Shown here piece after piece: positions 24,362 through 36,100 of a stretch of DNA of 64,000 nucleotides. The stretch covers positions 27,537,239-27,601,238 of the forward strand of contig JAQNBH010000013.1 in NCBI GenBank assembly GCA_028752905.1, read 5' to 3'. The stretch is from Cladorhizidae sp. MBARI D1340-BT2. Taxonomy: Eukaryota > Porifera > Demospongiae > Poecilosclerida > Cladorhizidae. The position numbers and the translations under genes were made by a program. Within the stretch, counting starts at the first letter, position 1. Each line of letters opens with the position of its first letter. The notes below the pieces were generated by a model. The model worked only from the letters and a program-made list of their open reading frames with translations, did no database searches and was not told the DNA's origin.

Positions 24362-24720
24362 ATGCAAAGGCCCATGGAGATCACCAATTGTGACAATGGA
24401 AAGTCACTCCTCTGTCTCTACATCATCACAGTGGCAGATCCATACTTAATGCCCAGAGTGGAAGACTTAATCGACAAGTTGGGGCAAGCATCATACATCA
24501 ACAAACTTGATCTCAGTAAAGGATACTATCAGGTGCTTGTTGCTGAAGAGGACAGGGACAAAACAGCCTTTGTCTCCCTCCATGGCAAGTATCACTTTTG
24601 AATGATGGCTTTTGGTTTGAAAGGCACCCTGACCAGATTCCAATGCCTCATGGATAACGTGTTGGCCATCACCACTCTACTGCTTACTTAGATGATGTCC
24701 ACCTGCACTTTACTGGGCTA
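24362..24720 (+). pseudogene. Element A reverse transcriptase fragment
   Basis: PYLMPRVEDLIDKLGQASYI, NKLDLSKGYYQVLV and DKTAFVSLHGKYHF (open frame to 24,601) are followed by a frame change, then MAFGLKGT and AYLDDVHLH, which keeps a Y-x-DD box. It lacks the RT N-terminal fingers seen in intact elements. Confidence 0.7.
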
Positions 24721-24949
24721 CACCTTCTGCCTTGGCCAAGTGGAACCAGTGTAAGCAAAGATCACAGCCATACAGAAATGTCAGCAACCAAAGACAAAAC
24801 ATGATGTCAAAGCATTTCTTGGTCTAGCTTGGAATTACCGGCACTTTATTCCTTACTTCAGTTCAGCAGCAGCAGTCTTATCTGATTTGACCAGAAATAT
24901 CACACCAGTCCATGTGAGATGGACTAAAGATTGTAAAAAATCATTTACA

Positions 24950-25400
24950 CATTGAAACAAGCATTGAGCAACCAACCCATGCTTGGCTTACCAGAGTACC
25001 ATCATTGGTTTGTATTACAAACACATGCTTCTGACAGAGGAGTAGGTGCTGTTCTAAGCCAACAGGAATGGAAAAGCCCATTGCTTACTACTCATCCAAG
25101 CTATTACCACGTGAATCCTGATACTAAACTATGGAAAAGGAGTGCCTGGCAATTTTAAAAGCTCCAAAACATTTCCAAGTATATTTGATGGGCAGACCTT
25201 TTGACATTCAAACAGAGCACTGTGCCCTCAGCTATTTAGCCAGTATGAAGACATCAAACAGTCATCTCATGCGATGGGCATTAGAAATGCAGCCATTTGA
25301 CTCCACTGTACAGTACAGAGCTGGTGGAGACAATAACAATGCAGATGGCTCTCCTGACAAGCATGGATATCTAACCTGGGGCCCGACACACTCCTACCAG
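24950..25400 (+). pseudogene. Element A RNase H
   Basis: The frames show LQTHASDRGVGAVLSQQEW, ECLAILKAPKHFQVYL, FDIQTEHCALSYL, RWALEMQPFDSTVQYRAGG and NNADGSPDKHG, the Ty3/gypsy RNase H with first D as H-A-S-D. It is the last domain before the 3' LTR, consistent with integrase lying upstream. Confidence 0.7.
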
Positions 25401-25638
25401 ATGCAAAACTTCCATTTGCTACCCAGACTTCCAGGATGGACCCGCAGATCCTCCCTAGGCAGACAGACTGTGTATCGTCCAATGTCGGAGCCCAATGACT
25501 TCAACCGCAAAGAAGTGGGAGGCAGTATTAGGCCCCTCAGCCATGGCAGGCCTAATGACTACTAGCCAAGCTAGCTGAAGTACCAGCAGATAAGAATTCC
25601 AAAACCTCAAGGTGTGGGTGAACATTACCAAATGCTAG

Positions 25639-25939
25639 TGTGACAAACCAGAACCTGCACACACACACACATTCTAGTATTCTGATAGGTTGTATATATC
25701 AGGAATGCTATTTTGTCCTTATTTTGTTATTATAAAACTTGGGCTATTTAAAGGAGACTTGTCCAAAGTTCAAAAGGTTCTTGATATGAGTTTTCTTGTC
25801 TTGCACATACTCTAATCCTAATATTCTCATTCTAAGCATATTTACTCTGAGAAGTCTAGCTAGAGGGACTAAACTGTTGCTTGAAGCTAAGGACTGGATC
25901 AGATAGGTTAGAGGTTGGTCCCATTGAGATTGGGAAGCA
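25639..25939 (+). repeat. 3' LTR of element A
   Basis: This is a direct repeat of 21,229-21,523, sharing CTATTTAAAGG, GAGGGACTA and CCCATTGAGATTGGGAAGCA, with insertions of about 15 bp. The divergence suggests an old insertion. Confidence 0.72.
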
Positions 25940-26155
25940 CAGGCTATGGATGGTCAAGTCATCCCTAATCCCCAAGTTTTAGCCTTTGATATTGCAGTAG
26001 GCCTGAGAAGAAAAAAAAGAAAAAAACAGACAACATTTTGTTTATTATATAAGATTTATTTTTGCCTTCTAGTTTCACTTCTATCAGCTTTTTGTTCATA
26101 AAAAACACACACTAAATATCTACAAATTGATCATCGTACAGCTTCATTATTCAAT

Positions 26156-26235
26156 GTGAAGGCTAGAGCATCTAGTCAAAATGTCAAGCGAGTAAATTTC
26201 AAGTTGAGCATTGAGAAGGTCTGAAGGTCATTGTA
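26156..26235 (+). repeat. Penelope terminal motif copy
   Basis: GGCTAGA (26,161-26,167) and TCTAGTC (26,171-26,177) form a 7-bp hairpin with a 3-base loop, followed by AAAATGTCAAGCGAGTAAAT and TTCAAGTTGAGCATTGAGAA. This is the helix II part of the hammerhead-like motif; the CTGATGA box is degraded to AATGTGAA. Confidence 0.5.
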
Positions 26236-26499
26236 ATTTATTGTATAATATTACATTTTATTTTTCTTAAAATCACTATCAGTGTTATGTTGTTATTGTT
26301 GTTGTTGTTATTGTTATTATATTATTATTAATATTATTATATTACATAATTATGTTAAAAAAAATATAATTATATCATTATGGCTATATCTGAAGCAAAT
26401 TTACATAAATTTTCAAAAAGTTTAACCTCCATTAAGAACTATATAAATTTGCTTTAGAACTTAAAAAGGATACTTACAAATTGTACCCATAATATCCCT

Positions 26500-27304
26500 T
26501 CACCTTTTGCTGACTATTTCAATTAACATACAATAAATCTCATGAATGAGATTTCTTATGAATATAGCTATACCTTCCGTTTGCTCAAGAACCATCTTCA
26601 ATTCCAAGTAATCAGACATTGCTAGTAACTTGGACTCCAATATCAAAGACAGCTCATCAAAGGATGGTCTTTCATCAGGAGATTGCTTCCAGCACTTTTT
26701 TATGATGATATAACTGCAGCATAACAAAATACATTTTGTTTCAATAATATCAAAATATGGTTAAGCCTCCCTAAACAAACTCATTACTCAGCTTCTTAGC
26801 AGCCTATACAGTGCTTTTGGCTGTTGTTAGCTACAAATCCAGTCAGCCTCTTGATGTCTTTACACTGCAGATAGGCATCCCACTGGTGATATACAGCAGG
26901 TGCTGTAGCAGGCAAGGACTACAGTGAATGCATCTTTTGAGCCTCTCTGTTAGAAATTCTCTAATGTTTATACTTTATTCATGTTTACTATGAGAATGTG
27001 CATTGCATTGCAATTATAGAATGAAATGCATGTTCTAATTGAGGGAGCATACCTTTTCACTAGAGATAACAAATAGTGCAAGATCTAAATAAAGGTGTGT
27101 TCTAATCAAAGACATGATCTGTACAGGTAAATACATATAGCTTAAATATTAAAAAGCATACATTTGAGATGCATTAGCAGCATTTGTGGGGTAGTCGAGC
27201 CTCATGCCCTCATCCAACAGCTTAGGGAGGTCAATAGTATCTACTCCTGGGTAAGGTACCCTTCCAATGCTAAACACCTCCCAGCAAGTAACTCTAAAAG
27301 ACCA
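26500..27304 (-). CDS. Receptor exons 21-22: kinase C-lobe and tail
   Basis: Exon 27162-27304 starts [20 protein letters not shown]: the position normally glycine in S-D-V-W-S-F-G is arginine (AGA). Exon 26500-26713 reads [20 protein letters not shown], the expected C-W...R-P-x-F ending, then MSDYLELKM and a stop at 26,500. SDYLEL and EIYCML are possible SH2-docking tyrosines. A GTATAG donor-like site near 26,573 could lead to further tail exons not identified here. Confidence 0.8.
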
Positions 27305-30300
27305 CTATAATACCAGGGGGAAGGAAGGCAATGCACTCAATATATGTATCTATAGGTGTACAAAAACCGCACCAATAATAATTTATTTGTCTTTGAGCAT
27401 TGCTGTTGTATTGACACACTTTCTGTTATGAGGCTAGCCTATTAATTAATTATTCATGCACTGAACTTATGTGGCCATAACTTCCTTGCCTTTCATTTCT
27501 AATGCTGGGAAATACTAGGAAAAATCTAAGGTTAAAGTTCACACATGGACCTTGCACTGCTCTTGATCTTCCTTTTCATTTCACCTCCTCTAAATCAACA
27601 ATGTGAAGGCTCTGACATTGGTGATATCACATTGTATGTCACCAAACAAGAACTACATACACCCTTGTCTATGTTATTTATTTTGAACTATCATGCCATG
27701 TTTATGTAACATGGTAAGGATTTAGACTCGTCTTTTAGTCAAGCAGGATGTCTTTTGGTTGGCCGTTATGATATCCAGGTGAATCTGAAAAGAAATGGCT
27801 ACAAAAAAAGAAATCAAATGCCTCTAGGTTTGTACTGAACCACTCTGTTGCAAGTTTCTCCTCCACAGTGGTGATCCGGTCTACCCTCATCTGACATAAC
27901 CACTTCTTAATCATTTCCTTTCCTTTGAATTTAACATGCCAGTTCATATGAGGTATGCAGAAAAGTTGTTGTTATTGTCCCACAGTTGAGGTGGAGTCCT
28001 CCAATACACCCTTAACCAGAATTGAAAATGATTATTGCCATATTAGCAGCAACCTCCACAACCACAGTGCAAGAGAAGTCTTTCTTTGGGCACCAATCCC
28101 AAATGCTTTCTCTGTGAGTCACTCCAAGAACACAGCTCCATGAGAGAGTCCTTCGAGAGTCAAGAAAGGCCTTCTTCACAATGTGTGATATCTCATGAGG
28201 GATTGCCTGGTTGTGTGGAGGATGAGATTTAACCCTTGGTATCCTTCCCTCTTGTGCCTGCAACATCTCACCTGGAAGGCACATGAAGTGAAGACAATTG
28301 TTGTCAGTAGAGTTATGTGGGAGAAATTTGCCATTGCAGCTCTCTTCATTGCCACAGGATCTCTACATTCGAGTGAATGGCCTTCCCATACCAGTGCTGC
28401 AGCTTTAGCATCAAGTTCTTCATTAGGTGCCCCCTTCCAACAAGCCGGAACACCCTCCAGTTCTTATCCCTGTGCTGTTTCTTCAGGGAAGCCAAGTGGT
28501 TGACATGCACTTCAGCACATGCCCAACATACTCATGCTTGACAAGGGATGTCGTTCCTTATGGAAGTAATCCACTGATGGAGAAGTAGGTGGACAAGTCA
28601 CCGTAAGCAATCATGGAAGTGTACTAAAGCTTGCACTTCTCCACAGACTACGTCCAGATTCTCATTGCACCCATCTATATCCCGCCAGATGACCCACTGT
28701 AGTTGCAGCAGCAGTCTGCCGGGTGCCCAATCCAACAGTTCGGGAACAGTGGGGAAGTGGGATCCATGTTCTTCCTCTTGGCACACTCCTTGCAGTACTT
28801 GCTCAGCACCTCAATGTCCAGGTCCCCCAGCTTGCTAACAACACCATAGAGGGAGTGGTGACACTGTTTCTGCCACATGGCATCACAAGTCACCTTGATG
28901 TCCACTACCTTATCCTCACTGGCAACCTTGCATAGTACTGAAGCAGCTTGCAACATGCTGGCCTCATGTGCATCTTTGTAGCCAGCAAGAGCTTCAGGTT
29001 GTGAGAGTAGTAGAGAAAGCAATGGAGGGAAGATACTTTGCCTATCATTCTAGTGAAGGCTGCCGTTCCAGTTCTTTCCATGTCTAGTGATTTGTGCAGC
29101 AAGCATAACCCTAGTGTTGACCTTTAAATTCTCCTTGTAGTATGGGCCTGTGATGGAAGACGACTTCCCAAACATGCTGCAGAAGATATCCAGCTTGGAG
29201 ACAAACCCTCTCCTCTGTTTCCTGACTTCTCTGATAATATGGGGAGACCAATAAAGGTGAAAGCACAAAGAGTTCCCATGAGATTCTTTTTCCTGAAGAA
29301 AAAGTAGTTATCAGAGGTGTCCTGTGGAATTGAAGGTGCAGGGAGAGAAGGAGGTGAAGGTCCAGTAGATTCTGGAGCACAAGAAGGTCTAGGCTGACTA
29401 GTACAGCTGCTGCCCTAGCCAGAGCAATCCTCTTGAACGACATTGACTGTATTGGGACAGGGATGTCCATAGGAACAGAAGAAGAGGAGGAGTTTGTGTG
29501 AGCAGTAGGGGAGGATGGAATAGGGGTAGATGTATAAGCCGGGGTAGTATAGGTATGAGCAGTGGTAGGTACAGCAGAATCATGAAGAGAAGGGGTTTTG
29601 GGACAGTAGAAGGTGTTAGGCCTCTTCTTCTGGTAGCCAGAATGGTTTACCTTACTAATTCCATCGAAAATTAGACTTAGAACACCAATCAGCTAGTTAG
29701 CCAACACTGAACTACACTGAGCATGTGTGATACTTCATTATACCATACTCAATTAAAATACCATAAACCTACTTGGAGTGAGCTTTATTTTGAATTTCTA
29801 ATTATGTGAATAGAGCAAGTATTTCTGGAGATATGACTTGACCTAGTTATGTGGCTATCTAACCAGTTTCTCCTTTGATATTCATGGACAAAAAACTCAA
29901 AATGTTTGATTTGAATTTGAAAGGTAAGTAATGTAAATGACATTTAATGGATTAAGAAATGTTAAATAAACGCCAAAACAGCAAAATTTATGGGCAGTTA
30001 AGTCATTTCTAACACTTAGCGGACCGTATATACACGTTAATTGAAAAGTAAACGTGAGATTATTCAATTCGAACGCGCATCTATTCCCAGAGACCGAGGG
30101 TGCGTTTAACGGTGGGTAATATTTAGTTTTCCTCGTGTTCCAAGAAGTGGAGGCTTGATAGACAACTTCTAGGTGCTACTCCTCTCTATGATTACTTACT
30201 GGTACTTCATTACTCAAATCTCAAAAGGTTTTTTAAGTATATGAGCTGATAATAATTTAAAAAAAGTAAAGCGAAGAACTCATGTTACCAAGGTGAGTAA

Positions 30301-33085
30301 GTAACTTTACTTCAGCTAACCTAGTGGTTTCTTTTATGACTGTTAGATCAAGCTAAATAGTGTATGAATAGTAAATAGTTTAGGTAGCGCATCTAAATAG
30401 TGTAGGAATAGTAAATAATTTAGCTAGCGTAGCTAAAATAATAGCTAGCTAGCTAGCCCACCCTTGTAGCTAACGAGCTAGCGCTTCATGTAGCTAGCTA
30501 GCTATCAGACCCAAGTAGCTAACCAGCTAGCGCTCCCATATAGCTAGCTGGCTAAAGCACCCAAGTAGCTAGCAAGCTAGCGCGCCCATATAGCTAGTTA
30601 GCAGTTAAATGCCTATCTAGCTTAGCTAAATAGACTTTTCTTTCCTGAGAACACTGTGTGATTTTGTTATATAGTCCTTGCTCACATTCAGTTGTTCACT
30701 TATTAATATATTTTACATATAGGATTGCAGCAACATCTGTGACGAAGCAACATTTGTCATGTAATCATAACCATGAAACTAGGATGAAGGTATACTTATA
30801 TAGATTCAGTCTTCTGTTTTATATGTCCTCTGTGAGTGGTAGGTGTGGAGTGGAGTGTGTTAGGCAGGCACCACATCTATACAGGGTGAGGTGTCTGGTG
30901 CCATCCTGCCATTGCAGAAAGCAGTCACACCTCTGACTTCCTCACACTTGGTAATGGTGTCCCTTGCCATTCAGCCTGTTTGCCCTTCAGCTGTTCTTGG
31001 GCCCACTTCAGCTCAGCATGTGCATTGGTCCTGTCAATGGTAAACTTTAGCATGGTTGGACCAAAGAATAGTTGAAAACAATCTTCTGCACTTTGGCAGG
31101 ATGGAGGAACATTAGGTCCTGGTTGAAGGATGTATGGGCTACTCTGCAATGTCATCTAGAATTTAAAAAGAAATAATAATGGTTTATATGTAAAGTTTGC
31201 TTGATATAAAACATTTGTCTGTGTAATACCTAATAATATTAATTGTTATTGTTCTTTTATTCCAGGAATGTCATACCTTCCCCAGCAGTTGTCCACATAT
31301 AATATTGGCTAGCATCCACACGGCTGGTTCCACTTCCAACTGATCTTCCTATATACTCTGCTATCCTCTTCCTGCAGCTCTTCCCTTCCTCCGCTGTCCT
31401 CTACCTGCAGCTCTTCCCTTCCTCTGCTGTCCTCTACCTGCAGCTCTTCCCCTATTACGATGACCTCCCATTGACATCTGCTGACTTAGTCCTATCACTG
31501 TATCTCTCCCCCTATTTCCACTTCCTCCAACATCCATACTTGCACTCTCATCCTTGGTCTCATAAAAATTGCTACTCATATCTATTTCATCATCCCTTAC
31601 AACTATTTGAGTCACAGTATGTTCAATCACCATTGCCATTATCATCAGATAACATCTCTAGTAGAGTCTGGGTATCATAACCACAGGCCATTCATAGCTA
31701 ACAAACACGAACCGCAGTTAAAAAAACCTTCGTGTTCAAAATGAAGTGACTGTCACGATATCGTGACGGTGGTCTACAGGTGACAATTACTACTGTCACG
31801 AATACATGACAATGGTCTTATAGATACGCCTGCGCGTGTCACGAATTCGTGACCTACATTTGTTATTATTGTGAATACCATGCAAATTATTCTCATAACA
31901 TTATCGTGTACTTTTTAAGCATACCACATCAGATTTCACTGTGAAGATGGCACATCTGAGACTTTCTGGAGCCATCCACTTAAATGGAAGCTTTACCGCA
32001 TCTTTCTTGTTCTGCCTGAAGTAGCCAGTGGTGTAGATATCTTCAGCCAAACCAAAATCAGAGACTTTGATGTTGCCTTCAGAATCAAGACTGTAAATGG
32101 AGCAAATTAATTTCATTCCATTTAGTGGACTATTCATATGCACAGATGTTCCATGAAAGTAATTGAACATTTCTCTGGTCTGAACTGTGCAGGTTTTAAT
32201 AAATGTTGCTTCATATCTAATATATACTATGAAAGGTAAAGCATGTATCTTGTATGTATGTGTGTGTATGTATATATGTATGTATGCAGGTATTTAGGTA
32301 TGTGTGTATGTATATATATAATTATATGTATGCAAGTATTTAGGTATATATGTGTGTATGAATGTATGTGTGTTTGTGTGTATGTGTGTATTGTGTGTAT
32401 GTGTGTACATATGTGTCTTATAGACAGTCCAACAAGTGTGCCTATGTGCCTATGTGCCTGACATTTTTATGGAGATCAGCTAAAAATAGGATAGGTGAAT
32501 TTCGACTCCAAGCAATTCTTGTTGGCATTTTTTAAATTTTTTAAAAAGAAATACCTGCAAATGTGTTACTACATTCCTGAGAATAGCTCACAAAGAATGG
32601 AACCAACCGGCATAACCAACAAACAACACCAGCTATGCTGGGGCTCACATGATGCAAGCTGTTTGCTAGCAAGGGTGCATCCAACCTAATTCTAAACACC
32701 ACAGTTGCTAAATTACAGAGCAGCAACATCATTGAAAGCTTCAATATAAAATATAGAAATATGTATTTATAGCCAAAAAGAAGCAAACGATTGAGAAGGA
32801 AGAGCTCAGACATAAACTTCCTCATGAAACACTAGAAACTAGTTGAGGGATTTACAGCTGGTTAAAATGACTGCTATGGTTCTTGGCCTAAGCATATTAG
32901 AAATACAGACTGTTGCTATGCTTATTTTCATTTTCACTCGGCTGAATAAGGTTAGAGCTTCTAGTCGAAACATGGAGAGAGTAAAATTAAGTTATCTATT
33001 ATATAATTCATTAGGCAAGCTATCTATCTATTGCAGTAGAGACATGAAAGGAAAAAGAAGATACCCATGTTCCAACACACACACA

Positions 33086-33119
<34 letters not shown>

Positions 33120-36100
33120 AATATGCACAATGTTCCATTTCTCAGCTCACCATCCCCTTCCCAATCCCCTTCACATTATGCACACATGCACGTGCACACA
33201 TACATGTGCACACATACTCACACACACAGATAAACACTGTCAATTTCGTAATAGTTAACTTAATACAGCCCCCAAATAGTTCTAACTTATCTTCTAGAAG
33301 TCAAGAATTGTGTTCAATGTCACATGCTAGGTATCTCTCTCTGCTAAATTATAATAAAAGGTATAACTAAATTTGAATATACAACAATAAAATAAATAGC
33401 TTTAATAATGTTTGGGTAACATTCTACCTTCCATATCTTCTTGTTGAAGCTGCAAATTTCATGTAACATAATCACTTGCCAAAATTAAAGTAAAACTTGA
33501 AGTGGAGTATACATGCTTATCTTACTCACAGGCAGTTTCTTGCAGCCAGGTCTCTGTGGACTATTTGATTAGCGGAAAGGTAGGTCATGCCAAGAGATAT
33601 CTGGTGGCACATCTTCAACAGCAGCTTCCTCACAGAGATGATCTATACGTAAAATTCTTATAATATTTGTAAAAACAAATTGTAATAATATTAATTTGTT
33701 TGACTATCTCACAGTGTCCTCATCAGAATCGTAGTCCAAGAACAAGTGACTTCTTTCTCTCTTGAGGTAGTTGAGTAAACTCCCATTTTTCATATATGGC
33801 ATTATAACAGAAGGGCCGGAGGCCCCATCAATGCAAACTCCCAAAAGTGTCATTACATTAGAATGAGAAAAATCTTGCGTCTTCAAGATCTCCGAGAACA
33901 CACTTTCAATATCAGAATAAGAGAACACTCCTGAAATAAAATTATATTAAAAATTGTTAAATTGACTTTGTAATATTGTGCATGCTGGTTGCTGCCTATC
34001 AAGAAATTATTAAAGTCACCTAAACTAAGTTTCAGTGAAATAAAAAATTTCTAATAGCTACACTTAGCTGTATCAAATTAATATTGGTTAACATCTCTTT
34101 AATACTCTCACCATGTGTAATTACAATTTCAGCTTCCATCACAATATACAGACATATTATATATATATATAAGAGTACACTTACATCCAGTTTCTGAGTC
34201 AGTTATGTATTCATGTATTTGTTCACAAAAGGGACACAGGCATAGGGATTCACACTGACACCGTATAATATAGTCCCTCTGCTTAATTGAATCACTGGCT
34301 TAGTTCTTTCAGTAGCCAAGAGAAAGCAGACAGTAGGTACATATTATTTACAGAGCAATATAATTAAATATTGGGTGCATTGCATCTTCATTAGTAAAAA
34401 TGCCATAAGAATAATCTTATACATGTGGCTCATATCACAACACAGCCGAGTGCAGAAGCCTCATACCTCAAGGGAATACAATATTACTGTGTTTTCTTTA
34501 AATATTTGAAGAGGTAATATATGTGATGTGGTGAACCACAGTAGCAGCATTATGTATTTGAATATACTTTAAAATTGCCTTGCAGCTACAAAGCATTTTC
34601 CAGATGGAGGATAGTGGAGTCAAATGTTTTCTAAAGACCTTTAGGAAATCATTCAGGTTGCAATGATCGGTTGTAGAAGTCCACATATACAAGAGCATTT
34701 CACAGGGATTCACACTGACACCATATAATATAGTCACTCTGCTTAATTCAATCACTGGCTTGGTTCTTTCAGTAGCCAATAGAAAGCTGACAGTAGGTTA
34801 CAGAGCAATATAATTTAATATTGAGTGCATTGCATCTTCATTAGTAAAAATGCCATAAGAATAATGGCTCATCAATCACAACACAGCCAAGTGCAGAAGC
34901 CTCATACCTCTAGCGAATACAATATTAGTAGGCTTCTGGTTTCTTCTTAAAATATTTGAGGAGGTAATCTCTGTGATGTGGTGAACCACAGTATGTAGCA
35001 GCATTTTGTATTTGATTGACATTGCATCTACTGTAAAATTGCCTTGCAGCTTACAAAGCATTTTCCAGATGGAGGATAGTGGAGTTAAATGTGTTGTAAA
35101 GACCTTTAGGAAATCATTCAGGTTGCAATGATTGGCTGTAGAAGTGGAAGAAATTATTCCACATACAAGAACATTTCACATCTATGGAGTGCACGCCCAC
35201 CAGCAAATGAAGCTTGAACAGGATGGGAGAGAATGTAAGACTATAGTGTCTGGACAATTTCATACACCAGCACCATATTTAGATTTTTTCATGCTAATGC
35301 CCTTGTCTTGTTGAACATTTTCCTATTATTGCACAATATCATTAATGAGATTTGAAATTGGCACCTCTGCATTTATCATGATGCAAATAAGACCATCAAT
35401 AAACAGGTCTTAGCTATATCCTCAACTTCATCTATATTATACTACCTCACTTTGCGTCAGATCTGCGGTACTGTCTTCAATTTATAATCTTGATCAGTTT
35501 TTCTACTTTCCAGCTTATACTTTTTTCCAGTAGTTTACGGGCAGGGAAGTTGACGGATCACTGACTGCTTGTTCCTGAGTGGTGGCTTGCCTAAGCTATA
35601 TATACATTAGCCCTTTAAACTTTGTTGCAAAATGTCTCATGGTCAATGCTTCATAGTTGTGTGGGTTAAGATTCAATGAAGAGCTTATTATATTTGCACC
35701 TAATTGAATGAATCATATATACTTAAACCATGTTTAATATCTAGGTTGACCTAATAACTACGTTATGGTAAAATATCAGCTATAATGCATTAGGTACATG
35801 TAGTTAGCTAGCTATGGCTTCCACACCATATAAGTAAATGAACATATAACAAAGTAACATTACTAACAATAATAACAATAATAACAACAAAAATAATAAT
35901 GACAACAACAACACCAAATACTACTACTACCAATGATACTTGCAAGAAATCTTAAGTTGACAGTAGAATCAATGACTTTCTCAATATTCAGGTTAAATTT
36001 ACTCACTCGACATTTCAGCTAGACTCTCTAGCCTTCCTCACTACTATTATTACTATTATTACTACTACTACTACTACTATAATGATAAATATTATAATGG

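Larger units (their letters stand above)
21229..25939 (+). mobile_element. LTR retrotransposon A, Gmr1-like order (gag-PR-IN-RT-RH)
   Basis: Two direct LTRs of about 300 bp flank a 4.1-kb interior. The interior reads gag (21,692-22,392), protease (about 22,820-23,040), integrase (23,580-24,230), RT (24,390-24,720) and RNase H (24,950-25,400), all plus strand. Integrase before RT is the Ty1/copia-type order, but the RT and RNase H sequences are of Ty3/gypsy type; this combination defines Gmr1-like elements. Numerous frameshifts and stops show the copy is dead. No clear target duplication was found, and the LTR edges share extra bases upstream, so end points are approximate. Confidence 0.75.

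Noticed and set aside
31361..31645. [15 protein letters not shown] frame as an independent RNA-binding protein gene
   Set aside because: It is short, lies just upstream of the piggyBac block on the same strand, and is better read as the transposase N-terminal region or a local repeat.
32243..33258. Open frames rich in C/V/Y and H/T
   Set aside because: They come from TGTA and CA simple repeats in introns.
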